59,546 nucleotides of DNA. It comes from Candidatus Dojkabacteria bacterium. GTDB lineage: Bacteria; Patescibacteriota; Dojkabacteria; B142; WJKM01. The DNA lies in contig WJKM01000012.1 of NCBI GenBank assembly GCA_014729085.1, forward strand, positions 1 to 59,546. Reading direction: 5' to 3'. A program made the position numbers and the translations under genes. The notes below the pieces were generated by a model, which was not told the origin of the DNA, ran no database searches, and saw only the letters and a program-made list of their open reading frames with translations. Below are positions 28,398 through 38,588 of the stretch, one piece after another (positions within the stretch are counted from its first letter, which is position 1; every line of letters starts with the position of its first letter).

Positions 28398-29434
28398 GAG
28401 AAAGTCAAACAGGAAATATAATAGAATCTGCCGAGATAAAAGCCTTACAGGAAATAGAGAAGGTATCAGATCCTGGAAAAATGGAACCAATATCTCAGAT
28501 TATCAATAGAATTAAAAAAATTAATAAAAGTATAAGAGGGTTAGATCTTGTAATTGAATCTAAAACTTTTCAGGAATTGGCGAATGTGACTAGAGTGAAA
28601 TTACCACGCCTTAATGATAGACTAATATTTGGCATTAAAATTTTACAAAAAGGTGTGTCCGAATCAAGGGAAGACTCTTATCAGTATATTAGTAAAGCAT
28701 GTAATAAATTATTTGAATGGGATCAAAATATATTATTTGTAGTTAATAAGAACCTGAAAGACCTTAAAAGATATACCAAAATAAAAAAAGGAACAGAACT
28801 TAAAAAGTATACGAAAGATATGATCAACAATTATCCATTTAAAAATGACTTATATGAACAATACTTAAGTACCCAAAAGGAAAAAACTAAAGATCTAAAA
28901 ACCAATTTTTATCTAACAATTCCTTTTATAAAAGAAATTGGAGATTTAATATCCATCTATGACTCACTAAAAACTGTAAATAAAATAGAGGAGGGAAATA
29001 TTGATGTGACTATTGGCTTTGCAAAATATACATTAAATCATCTAAATCTTCCTAGTATCTATATAGTTGATTTGATACCTAGTTTAATCAGATCAATTGC
29101 AAGAAATCAAGGCATTCAAGAAAACAAATGTTTAAGAATGTCAACTTATGAACTAGTTCAAATCGCAAAAAATTTTAAAGTTGGTAAAACTCTTGTAGAA
29201 ATCTCAAAAGCTATAATTCATGAAGATAAAAAAATAATTACAAGATCAAGAACAGGAAAATATCTATGGTCTGAACTAAAGTCTAAAAATTTTTGGGAAG
29301 ACACTACGTATCTACCTAAAATTTCTATGTTACAAAATATTGCAAATGAAGGAGAGAAACCGGCTAAAATAAAATCAAATAATCAGTTTGACAAACATAT
29401 TGGGAAACTAGCCTCAATAATATATAGTAATTAA
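28394..29434 (+). CDS. Hypothetical protein
   Basis: 346 aa, translationally coupled to the upstream ORF; hydrophobic segment near the middle. Confidence 0.65.
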   Translation: MRESQTGNIIESAEIKALQEIEKVSDPGKMEPISQIINRIKKINKSIRGLDLVIESKTFQELANVTRVKLPRLNDRLIFGIKILQKGVSESREDSYQYISKACNKLFEWDQNILFVVNKNLKDLKRYTKIKKGTELKKYTKDMINNYPFKNDLYEQYLSTQKEKTKDLKTNFYLTIPFIKEIGDLISIYDSLKTVNKIEEGNIDVTIGFAKYTLNHLNLPSIYIVDLIPSLIRSIARNQGIQENKCLRMSTYELVQIAKNFKVGKTLVEISKAIIHEDKKIITRSRTGKYLWSELKSKNFWEDTTYLPKISMLQNIANEGEKPAKIKSNNQFDKHIGKLASIIYSN

Positions 29435-29459
29435 TATTCATATTTATTAAATAAAACTC

Positions 29460-30089
29460 ATGACAAAATCAATTAAAGATACACTGATAATAGTGCTTAC
29501 TGTACTGACTATATGCCTCATTAGCTCTATAATTGCATACCTTTATGGAATGAATACTGCTAAAAAACTAAACAAGAAACCTGAAGAGGAAATATCAACT
29601 CAAATAATTCTAGATAGGATAAAAGATCAGCAATTCTTAGTTACTAAAACAGTATATTTAGATGAGAGTATTGTTATAGAAGTAGAGCAGGATTCTAAAT
29701 GGGATAAATTGCTTTGGGGAGAAACGATTGAAGCAGAAGGACTAGTAAGGCTTGATATTGGGGTAGATATTAATGAGCTCAATTCGGAAGATATTCTTAT
29801 TAACCAAAAAGAAAAAAAGATAACCTTAACTCTTCCAGAGGCAGAAATCCTTGACACGTCACTTTTTGGCGATCTGGAAATCGAAACTCAAAAGGGAATC
29901 TTTAAAAACATTCAAGAAATCTTCGATAAAAAAGAAGGGGAAGATTACAATAGAGCAGTTGAAAAATTAATAGATGAAGCAAGTAAGGAAATCTCAGAAG
30001 ACGAAGAATTACTAAGGGAAGCAAAAGAAAAAACTAATGTGTTTGAAATAATTTTACAAGATTTAGATTACGATATTGAAATTAAATAA
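29460..30089 (+). CDS. DUF4230-like membrane-anchored protein
   Basis: 209 aa; N-terminal TM then VTKTVYLDESIVIEVEQDSKWDKLLWGETIEAEGLVRLDIGVDINELNSEDILINQKEKKITLTLPEAEIL. Confidence 0.65.
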   Translation: MTKSIKDTLIIVLTVLTICLISSIIAYLYGMNTAKKLNKKPEEEISTQIILDRIKDQQFLVTKTVYLDESIVIEVEQDSKWDKLLWGETIEAEGLVRLDIGVDINELNSEDILINQKEKKITLTLPEAEILDTSLFGDLEIETQKGIFKNIQEIFDKKEGEDYNRAVEKLIDEASKEISEDEELLREAKEKTNVFEIILQDLDYDIEIK

Positions 30090-30379
30090 AAATAGATTCT
30101 TTGTTTAAAATACTTTTAATTTTGAAATCGTAACCTTCAGTCTTTTCGGACAACATCACATATTATTCGGACATAGTTTTAGTTATTACCGTTTTCTTTC
30201 ATTTTATTAAAATATTAAATACCAGAATGCATCTTGACAATCAAAAATTTACATGATAGCTTATTTATTGTCTAACTTTCCGATCATTATAATTTACACT
30301 TGTAACTATTTTAACTTTTTCTAAAACGCATATCTTGCAATAACTGTAGTAATATCAATAATATATTACTAAAATGCTA

Positions 30380-30408
30380 TTGACCCAATTCTGAATTATC
30401 TTTACAAT
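30380..30408 (+). promoter_or_regulatory. Putative sigma70-type promoter
   Basis: TTGACC (30380-30385), 17 bp spacer, TACAAT (30403-30408), upstream of the ORF at 30444. Confidence 0.5.
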
Positions 30409-30443
30409 AATAATAATGGAATTAAATTAATATTTTTGAAATT

Positions 30444-31220
30444 ATGGAACTTTCACAAAATCTTCCCATAATTCTTTCGGGTACAATTTTTACAATATCA
30501 TTGATATTTCTCATTGTTCTCTGGATTGTTAGAAACAAAAAAGAAAAGGAACCTAATATGCAGGCTTCGACTCCAAATACACAACCTAAAATGCAACCTC
30601 AATCAGGCACTCCTCAACAATCCATTCAGCAAACAAATCAAAATCAAATGCCTATACAACAAAATCAAACGGAAACAGTACCTCGACAGTCTAATGTTGC
30701 GGTAAAAACACCAGCGCAAAATGTTTCTCCAACTCCTGCAGCTCAGGTCAGCACACCAAGCCCACAGATGCAACCAAAATCACAAAACCAACCTTCGACC
30801 CCACAACAAAGGCCAGACATGAAAAATCCAGTAGGAAGCGGGAAAAACCTACAAAAGATCAACTTTGGAATATCCCAGAACAAACAGGCACCTACTACAC
30901 AGACCAATACTCAGGCACCTAATGTCCAAAATCAACCTCAAACAGAATCACCAAACAATCCTCCTACTAATGAAAATGTAAACCTACAGAATAATGCTCC
31001 TCAACAACCAGTAAATACTTCTCCTGTACAACAGCAAACACAAGCACCTACTACACCGAAAACCGATCCTGTTATGTCTCAAAAACCTGTACAGCAGACT
31101 CCTCAGTTTGAATCTGTAATTAGTAATACCCCAAATCAAAATGAGGAAACATCTAAACAGAGACCACAGGAGAATACAAATGTACCCAATCAAGATTTTA
31201 ACCTTCCTTCCGCTCAATAA
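30444..31220 (+). CDS. Single-pass membrane protein with long Q/P/N/T-rich disordered tail
   Basis: TM IILSGTIFTISLIFLIVLWIV followed by ~225 aa of low complexity. Confidence 0.7.
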   Translation: MELSQNLPIILSGTIFTISLIFLIVLWIVRNKKEKEPNMQASTPNTQPKMQPQSGTPQQSIQQTNQNQMPIQQNQTETVPRQSNVAVKTPAQNVSPTPAAQVSTPSPQMQPKSQNQPSTPQQRPDMKNPVGSGKNLQKINFGISQNKQAPTTQTNTQAPNVQNQPQTESPNNPPTNENVNLQNNAPQQPVNTSPVQQQTQAPTTPKTDPVMSQKPVQQTPQFESVISNTPNQNEETSKQRPQENTNVPNQDFNLPSAQ

Positions 31221-31474
31221 AATCTAATAGCTTATTTCGGTAGATATTCCGTATAAGAAACCATAATACTGATACACACTAATCTTTATAGGGCCGATTA
31301 TCCTGATAACAAATTTAATATTTATCCACTTTCTATATTTTGAACTTCTTTTGCAGAAGATTCTAAATCCAAAGTAGTATATAAAAAGTCCAATGATACT
31401 TTTCCTGTCTTATATCAGTAATAAGGTGGGGTAGGTGATACTAATCCAATAGGCAAAACTTGGAGACAATAGAA

Positions 31475-33472
31475 TTAATATTTTTCAAAAGTAGTTAATA
31501 GATTGATTAGCTGTACAGAAGAGTTAATATCTACTTCATATTTCACCTGAAAATTCTCTTCTTGATATAAACCAAACTGAAAGCTCCCTTGTGAACATTC
31601 TTCGCCTGAACATATCTTCTCGTAGTATTGTTTAAACTGCATTTGCCCTGAGGCAGTATTCACATTTTTATCTACTATAATGAAGTCTTCGTCACTGATA
31701 TCACTTATATAGTCTGAGAATTCAACTAATGTATATCCTGAATCATTAGCAATATTAACCTTTTCACATGTAGCATCTCCACAAATTATTTCGTTTTCTC
31801 TTAGAGTCCATTTATATGGATATTTAATTGAAAAACCAATATCATCATTTGTATAGCTATATTCAATATCATCGATTATCTGGTTTGATAGATTTTCATC
31901 GAAATTTAATGAATTCACCACTTCTTTAAATTCTGCTAATAAATCCTCTGTAATATAACTATCATCTATTTCCCAGTAAATTGCATATTTAATATTTCCA
32001 TTCTGAGCAGAAGTGTGGGTAAATACTCCGCTTCTTGCGACACACAATTGATGATTATATTTTCCAGAAGAATTACTTATAAGTTTATAGCCGGAAAATT
32101 CTGCGGTAACCTGTAAAGAGCTATAATTAGAGCATAAATTCAAATCAGCTCCAAAATAAGAAATATCTTCAGTCGTTGTTAAGACGTAAACGCGTCCATC
32201 ATCCCCGGACTTCAACTTTAATCTAGCTACATCATAATCTATTCCGTTTACATTGATTGCTAATGCTCGATCCTCAAGAGGGTAATAAGCTCTGCTTGTA
32301 GATACAGACCAATTGGACGGGTATTTTATTTGATATCCATATAAGTCATTAGTATAGGTTTCTGCTAGAACTACTTCCTTTTGCTCTTCTTCTTTTTTCT
32401 TAGTTGGTTGAGGCTTTTTAATATCCTCTTTACTAATAAATTCATCGATATTAATTTTTTCATTCCATCCCTCCTCATTAAAAGCCATTATAGGCTCATA
32501 TTCTCCAACTGTAAGACTCTGGGCAATATGATCCATGGTTTTTAATACATCGGATTCCAAGATCTCTGATTCATTTCCCTTTATATCGTAAAGAACTGAA
32601 ATAGTTGGATGTTGTTCGCTTTGGGATATTATGAAACCACCTTTCAGGAATTCTCCTGTATTCGAAAATTGTAAAAATCTATTACTCTCAATGCCTTCAG
32701 CTAGATTTAGACTTCTCTTATAACTACTAACATCTTGAGAAGAGTCCAGTTCAAATTTATTAGTTTCAGGATTGAAAACAAAGCTAATATAATTGTCATC
32801 TTTAGAAATTCGGACTTGGAAGTCTTTTTCAGGTGTCTCGGCAACTCTTTCCACTATACTCCAATTACTTGGATATTTGAATTGAAAGTTCAATTCAGAA
32901 TTTTCATAATCTAACCAATCAGCATAGATCTGATCATATTCACTCTGAATTAATAATTCTGCATAAACAGAACTTTCTTCTCCTTCTTTTATTGTAAATG
33001 TATCCGAAAATATCTTGTATCCATCCTTTTCCATCCTTATCGTATAGTTTCCAGGTTCTAGTTTGCGATCTTCAAGCGGTGTCAATCCAACATAATCACC
33101 ATTAATATATACATCTACACCTTCAACATTTGCCGAAATGTCAACTTGGCCTTTTCGGTGAAAAATAGTATTTTTAATACCATCTGGTAATGCCATATAT
33201 GAAGCAATTGCTGTGAAAGAAAAAACAAACAAAAATATTCCTGCTAAATTCAATGCCGATTGATATTTAAACATCAAAAAAATCTTGGAAATCAAAATAT
33301 AAGACTTATCAAATAATGATAGACTAGATCTATCATCTCTAAGCTTCTTGGTAAGAAGGATCGACTCGTATTCGTTTACGATACGCTTTCTTAGGTTTTC
33401 TTTAAACTTAGAATCCGGCGTCTTAAGTTCAATAGAATTTATATTTTTTAATTCGTTTTCTAGATTATCCAT
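31475..33472 (-). CDS. Anti-sigma-like membrane protein with PEGA domain and repeated PsbP-like modules
   Basis: 665 aa immediately downstream of an ECF sigma gene; N-terminal cytoplasmic region, one TM, PEGA (VDISANVEGVDVYINGDYVGLTPLEDRKLEPGNYTIRMEKDGYK), then three KYPxxW modules. Confidence 0.75.
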   Translation of the reverse strand: MDNLENELKNINSIELKTPDSKFKENLRKRIVNEYESILLTKKLRDDRSSLSLFDKSYILISKIFLMFKYQSALNLAGIFLFVFSFTAIASYMALPDGIKNTIFHRKGQVDISANVEGVDVYINGDYVGLTPLEDRKLEPGNYTIRMEKDGYKIFSDTFTIKEGEESSVYAELLIQSEYDQIYADWLDYENSELNFQFKYPSNWSIVERVAETPEKDFQVRISKDDNYISFVFNPETNKFELDSSQDVSSYKRSLNLAEGIESNRFLQFSNTGEFLKGGFIISQSEQHPTISVLYDIKGNESEILESDVLKTMDHIAQSLTVGEYEPIMAFNEEGWNEKINIDEFISKEDIKKPQPTKKKEEEQKEVVLAETYTNDLYGYQIKYPSNWSVSTSRAYYPLEDRALAINVNGIDYDVARLKLKSGDDGRVYVLTTTEDISYFGADLNLCSNYSSLQVTAEFSGYKLISNSSGKYNHQLCVARSGVFTHTSAQNGNIKYAIYWEIDDSYITEDLLAEFKEVVNSLNFDENLSNQIIDDIEYSYTNDDIGFSIKYPYKWTLRENEIICGDATCEKVNIANDSGYTLVEFSDYISDISDEDFIIVDKNVNTASGQMQFKQYYEKICSGEECSQGSFQFGLYQEENFQVKYEVDINSSVQLINLLTTFEKY

Positions 33473-33504
33473 TCAGATAATTTTTAAATATTTCTCTAAA
33501 TAAA

Positions 33505-34059
33505 CTAATTGTCCATTAATTCTCTTAACTTTTTTAAACCTCTCTTTGCCAATGACTTGACAGAATCAATAGACCTTCCCGTAATTTCCATTGTTTCGGC
33601 AATTGTAAGCTCTTTTACATATCTTAAATAAATGACTTCTCTCTGATTTTCTGGTAATTCTGCTATCTTTTTCATTAATTTTTGCGCATTAATCTCCCTT
33701 TCTGCCTTTTCATCAACCCTTTCAATCTCTACATCTGCAGTAAAAGTCATGACATCTTCTACAGAAATGGATAGCTTCTTCTTTTTATACCTGTCCAAAA
33801 TCAAGTTTCTTGCAATAGTATATAGCCAAGCACCAAAAGTATAGCCTCTCCATTCATACCCCTGCATAGCTTTCATAGCTTTTTCAAAAGTTCTTGCAGT
33901 CAAATCTTCTGCGTCATGTTCGTTGCCAATTTTATAAAATATGTATAAATATACGTCATCTATATACATATCATACAGCGTGCCAAATGCATTAGCATCA
34001 TCTTTTGCCTTTTCTACCAATTTTTTCTCTTCTTCAAGAGATAATTTTTCTTTTTTCAA
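33505..34059 (-). CDS. ECF-type RNA polymerase sigma factor
   Basis: 184 aa; DVYLYIFYKIGNEHDAEDLTARTFEKAM (region 2) and ELPENQREVIYLRYVKELTIAETMEITGRSIDSVKSLAKRGLKKLRE (region 4). Confidence 0.92.
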   Translation of the reverse strand: MKKEKLSLEEEKKLVEKAKDDANAFGTLYDMYIDDVYLYIFYKIGNEHDAEDLTARTFEKAMKAMQGYEWRGYTFGAWLYTIARNLILDRYKKKKLSISVEDVMTFTADVEIERVDEKAEREINAQKLMKKIAELPENQREVIYLRYVKELTIAETMEITGRSIDSVKSLAKRGLKKLRELMDN

Positions 34060-34356
34060 CTCTTTTCAATAATAAATAACGAATAATTATGTATAAAAGT
34101 GGCGGACAAACAGTATAAAATCCAATATTTTCTCCTAAATAAGTTTATTAAATTATTAAAACATATTCAATGAAATGTAATTAAATAGGTTTATATATAA
34201 TACGAAGTATGCATTAAGTTTGTTACGAGAGTATCCTCCAATTACAATAGATCAAATTTTAGGTAATTATTGAATTAATTTCTCAATCATTGTAAATTAA
34301 TATATATTTAAATCCCAAGAATTTCAAAAAATAAGATACTTTTTAATATAAATATA

Positions 34357-35472
34357 ATGGAAAAAAAACGTACAGTCTCAAGAAAAGTAATTGGAAGTGC
34401 AAACCCATTTGCTAGAAAATATCGAGATATCAAAAAGGCATTTGGGGGGATTGGTTGCGGATTCTTCGCTATCTTTCTTGGATTAGTATTAATCTTTGCT
34501 TCAGTCAAAGCTGTAAAAGAACATTCCAAGACAGTTGCCAAATTACCTTTAAAACAGGCTGCAGAAATAAACTCAGATGATTCAGGAATGGTAAAAATAC
34601 TAGGAAACCCTTCCATTACCAACCAGCAAATATTTACCTATACTAAATGTTTTGATTTAGATTGTGAATTCGAAGAAGATGAACAGCATGAAGTGAGAGA
34701 TTCTTTATATTTAGAAGCTGTATACGAAAGATATGAAGTAGTAGAAGAAACCCGAACAGAAACATATACTAAAGTTGAAAATGGACAAGATGTTGAATAT
34801 ACAGAAGAAATAACTGAATATGTTGAGAAATGGGTTGAAAAAAACAGTAAAAGCTTATGGTCAGACTTTAAACTTGGAGAGGTTACTATCATTCCAGAAA
34901 ATGCGAAAAAGGTTTTTGATCTTAAAACCGAAGAAATCCAGAATGTATACATAGCAAATCTAGAACCTGTGAAAAAATATAGTGGTCATGAACCTTCATC
35001 TCAAGTTGGAACAACAAGACTTAAGATAAAATATTTACCTAATGACAAGGAACTAATTGTAGTAGGAGATTTACAAAACAATAAAATAGAAGGAGGTGAA
35101 TCATTTATAATTTCTGATAAAAAAGATGAAGACTTAGCAAGTTCACTCAAATCTGAAGAGAAGACAATGAAAACAGTCTTGCTAGTTGCTGCTTGGTTTC
35201 TTTTAACAACCGGGTTTTCCGCAATAATAGCTCCTGTCATGGAGATAGTCGAAATCATACCTGTAGTAGGGAAAATGACAAAATTTGTTGCTGGAATAAT
35301 TTCTGCAATCTTATCGGCCTTCATAGTTTTATCCGTATGGATGTTTGTTAAGTTTTGGTATTTAATATGCGGTTGTATTGTATTAATACTAGTAGGATTA
35401 CTATATTTACTAATTACGAATGCTCAAAAGAAAGAAGGTGGAAAAGTAGAATCTTCTGAAGCGAAAGAATAA
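34357..35472 (+). CDS. TMEM43-like membrane protein
   Basis: 371 aa; N-terminal TM, long soluble region, then a C-terminal TM cluster LVAAWFLLTTGFSAIIAPVMEIVEIIPVVGKMTKFVAG in TMEM43-type arrangement. Confidence 0.6.
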   Translation: MEKKRTVSRKVIGSANPFARKYRDIKKAFGGIGCGFFAIFLGLVLIFASVKAVKEHSKTVAKLPLKQAAEINSDDSGMVKILGNPSITNQQIFTYTKCFDLDCEFEEDEQHEVRDSLYLEAVYERYEVVEETRTETYTKVENGQDVEYTEEITEYVEKWVEKNSKSLWSDFKLGEVTIIPENAKKVFDLKTEEIQNVYIANLEPVKKYSGHEPSSQVGTTRLKIKYLPNDKELIVVGDLQNNKIEGGESFIISDKKDEDLASSLKSEEKTMKTVLLVAAWFLLTTGFSAIIAPVMEIVEIIPVVGKMTKFVAGIISAILSAFIVLSVWMFVKFWYLICGCIVLILVGLLYLLITNAQKKEGGKVESSEAKE

Positions 35473-35514
35473 AAAGAAAAATTAAACTAACTTAATCTAA
35501 TTTCAATTAAATCT

Positions 35515-37380
35515 GTGCCTGCCCGTATTCATAAAGCTAAACAATTTTTTGCAACTTTAAATGTTGATGACCATCTTGTCGATAATGCTGTTAAAAACTT
35601 AAAATATTGGCTTCTTCATCCTGATTTTGAAAATTATCAAGACCAAATCAACTATCTAATAGAAAGCGAACAATTCGAGGAGCTTTTCGATTGTTTTTTT
35701 CAAGTGATCCCTTTTGGAACAGGAGGACGCAGAGGAAGAGTAGGTATTGGACCTAATAGAATTAATCCATGGACAATTGCAGCTTCGGCACAGGGACATA
35801 CTCAATATCTTTTGGAACAATATGGGGATGAGGCAAAAAAAAGAGGTATTGTTATAGCCTACGACGTTAGACAATATACAAAACAAGATATTTACAATCC
35901 CGATTTACATAATCCAATATGGGGCATAACGTCCTGTGATTTGGCAGAAATTGCGGCAACTGTATATTCAAAAAATGGATTGAATGTTTATTTCTTTGAT
36001 CAAATTGCTCCAACACCTTTACTTTCTTTTACTATTCGTAAACTTAATGCTATCAGTGGGATTAACATTAGTGCAAGTCACAATCCTCCAGACTATAATG
36101 GAAAAAAGGTATATAACAGAACAGGAGGGCAACTTATTCCACCTTTTGATCAAAAATTAGCTAACGAAGTCAATCATAATGTAGACATCTTCGATGTAGA
36201 ATGGGGAATATTTAATGAAGAAGTAAAAAAAGAAAACATTCAGATAATTGATCCCAAAATAGAAGACTACTATATTTCGAAAGTTTCACAAATATCTAGA
36301 TCAAAAAATAGAGTTTCACGCATTCTTTACTCACCATTGCATGGAACAGGAAAGAGGAATATATATAAATCCATGAAACGGTTGAATTTCGATATACATT
36401 TAGATCCACTTTCATCTATACCAAGTGGTGAATTTGAAACTGTACCAAACAATATTGCTAATCCTGAACTTCCAATTGTATATGAAAGATTAAAACTATA
36501 CGCAAATGAAATTAAAGCAAATTTGATATTAACAAGCGATCCCGATGCAGATCGAATGGGTATTACAGCTAGAAGTAACAACAAATGGAATTTTATTGAT
36601 GGCAATCAGACAGTGATTCTTCTAGTAAACTACCTACTTAATAATCTAAAAGCTCTTGGCCAACTTTCCAATAAGCATATAATCCTGGCGACATTACCTG
36701 TTACAAGATTAATTGAACGAATAGCAGATAACTTTCAGATAAAGCTTAAAAACACACTCCTTCCAGGATTCAAATATATTTCAAATGAAATAGATTTAAT
36801 CGAAAAACGAGGTGAAATAGATAACCTGATTATTGCAGTTGAAGATACCCTAGGACATCTCGCTGGCAATTATGCCCGGGACAAAGACGGAACTGTAGGA
36901 TCTATACTTTTGAGTGAATATGAAGGTGAACTCGAGAAGAAAAACAGTAATTTAATTAAGGAACTTGATAATATATACCAAAAATATGGCTATTTCAAAA
37001 ATATAATTGAATATATTTTATTTGAACACAGTTTTAAAAAAGGAGTAATTGACAAAATCATGAATGATCTTCGTGCTCGGAGGGAGAATCTGGCAAATGG
37101 ACTTACTATCACTAAATTTCAGGACTATTGGGAACTCTCCAAAATTCTGTCAGCTACAGATAAAAGCTCTAAAAACATTCTGGAATATGAATTAAAACAA
37201 ACACAAGATTATAAATCTGGACGTATTTTAATAAGACCTTCAGGAACAGAACCAAAACTTAAAATTTATATCGAACTTGCTAGTGAAAAAGAACCCGAAA
37301 ATCTTGAAAAAATTAAAGAAACAATAGATAATACTGCTGCAAAAATCATTGATAATATAAAAAAATCATTAAAAATGTAA
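35515..37380 (+). CDS. Phosphoglucomutase / phosphomannomutase family protein
   Basis: GTG start; ISASHNPPDYNGKKVY, SDPDADRMGI, RPSGTEPKLKIY. Confidence 0.93.
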   Translation: MPARIHKAKQFFATLNVDDHLVDNAVKNLKYWLLHPDFENYQDQINYLIESEQFEELFDCFFQVIPFGTGGRRGRVGIGPNRINPWTIAASAQGHTQYLLEQYGDEAKKRGIVIAYDVRQYTKQDIYNPDLHNPIWGITSCDLAEIAATVYSKNGLNVYFFDQIAPTPLLSFTIRKLNAISGINISASHNPPDYNGKKVYNRTGGQLIPPFDQKLANEVNHNVDIFDVEWGIFNEEVKKENIQIIDPKIEDYYISKVSQISRSKNRVSRILYSPLHGTGKRNIYKSMKRLNFDIHLDPLSSIPSGEFETVPNNIANPELPIVYERLKLYANEIKANLILTSDPDADRMGITARSNNKWNFIDGNQTVILLVNYLLNNLKALGQLSNKHIILATLPVTRLIERIADNFQIKLKNTLLPGFKYISNEIDLIEKRGEIDNLIIAVEDTLGHLAGNYARDKDGTVGSILLSEYEGELEKKNSNLIKELDNIYQKYGYFKNIIEYILFEHSFKKGVIDKIMNDLRARRENLANGLTITKFQDYWELSKILSATDKSSKNILEYELKQTQDYKSGRILIRPSGTEPKLKIYIELASEKEPENLEKIKETIDNTAAKIIDNIKKSLKM

Positions 37381-37404
37381 ATTTTAACTACAAATATAAA
37401 TTCA

Positions 37405-37426
37405 CCTCCTTTGGAGGATTTTTTTT
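37405..37426 (+). terminator. Intrinsic terminator after the phosphohexomutase gene
   Basis: CCTCC-TTT-GGAGG stem (37405-37417) followed by a T-rich tract (37419-37426). Confidence 0.65.
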
Positions 37427-37456
37427 CATATATCATTAAAATTATTCCAAATCATA

Positions 37457-38437
37457 ATGAAACAAAAAATTGTAACGCTAGGTGGAGGGACAGGATCACT
37501 AATGATTTTAACTGGACTGCGGAAATATAAAGAAGTAAAAGTATCCACAATAATGGCCATGGCCGATGATGGCGGAAGTACTGGTAGAATGAGAGAAGAA
37601 TTTAATATGCCTGCTTTTGGGGGAGATTTTCGAGACGCTTTAGTAGGTCTAGCCGAAAATGAATCTTTAAAAGACATTTTCACTCATCGTTTTGAACGAG
37701 GGAAAGAACTTAAGGGGCATAGTGTAGGAAATATTATTTTACTTGGACTTTTTGAAGCAACAGAAGGAGATATCCCCAAAGCTCTCGACATAGCACATAA
37801 AATACTTAGAGTTAGAGGAAAAGTATATCCCTCGACCACAGAAAATATTAAGCTTGTATGCGAGTATGATGATGGAACGATCCTTGATAGTCAACATAAA
37901 ATCGATAATCTACCATTAAAAAATGGAAGAAGAGTAGTAGATTGTAGACTTGAACCACAACCTAAAGCATATGAAGAAGCAATTAAGGTTATAAAACAAG
38001 CAGATAAAATAGTGCTCGGACCAGGGGATTTATATTCAAATGTTATTGCAAATATATTAGTAAAAGGCATAGGAGAAGCAATCAATAAATCAAAAGCCAA
38101 AAAAATTTATGTTGTTAATCTGATGACCAAATTTAACCAAACACATAAAATGAAATCCCTGGATTTTGTGCAAGAAGTTGAAAAATATCTCAAGGGAGAT
38201 ATTGATTATGTGATTGTCAATAATTCTGACCTTCCTAAAAAAATCAATAATCATTATGAAAATGAAAAATGGTTCATGGTCCAAGATAATATACCTGAAG
38301 ATGTTTCCTATAAAGTAATTCGAGAAAAAATTTGGCTCGAAGGCAAGGAGTTTAAAAGGGTATCAAGCGATGTAGTTCCTCGAAGCTTTATAAGACACGA
38401 TCCAAAAAAAATTGCAGAAATAATCGTCGGCCTATAG
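37457..38437 (+). CDS. yvcK: YvcK/CofD-like protein (gluconeogenesis factor family)
   Basis: VTLGGGTGSLMILTGLRKY, MADDGGSTGRMREEF, GDFRDALVGLA, GHSVGNIILLGLFEATEGD, VLGPGDLYSNVIANILVKGI. Confidence 0.93.
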   Translation: MKQKIVTLGGGTGSLMILTGLRKYKEVKVSTIMAMADDGGSTGRMREEFNMPAFGGDFRDALVGLAENESLKDIFTHRFERGKELKGHSVGNIILLGLFEATEGDIPKALDIAHKILRVRGKVYPSTTENIKLVCEYDDGTILDSQHKIDNLPLKNGRRVVDCRLEPQPKAYEEAIKVIKQADKIVLGPGDLYSNVIANILVKGIGEAINKSKAKKIYVVNLMTKFNQTHKMKSLDFVQEVEKYLKGDIDYVIVNNSDLPKKINNHYENEKWFMVQDNIPEDVSYKVIREKIWLEGKEFKRVSSDVVPRSFIRHDPKKIAEIIVGL

Positions 38438-38588
38438 TACGTAATCAACTACTAATATTTTTCCTTTAATTTGTCAAGTCAATATTTTATACCTTCCATG
38501 ATTTTTCATATAATTCTATTACTTAAAAAGTTACAACAACTTAAATTTTCTGTTATCCTTTATTAGGTAACTTAAAAAGAAATTAGCT

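Noticed and set aside
30090-30443. Possible ncRNA in the 350 bp gap (TTGACA at 30234-30239)
   Set aside because: The -10 partner is weak and no stable conserved structure is visible; only the promoter at 30380 was kept.
30514-31217. ORFs overlapping the QPNT-rich gene (30514..30705 +, 30984..31217 -)
   Set aside because: Low-complexity frame shadows.
31221-31474. Possible ncRNA in the 250 bp convergent intergenic region
   Set aside because: No clear hairpin, terminator or tRNA-like fold visible by eye.
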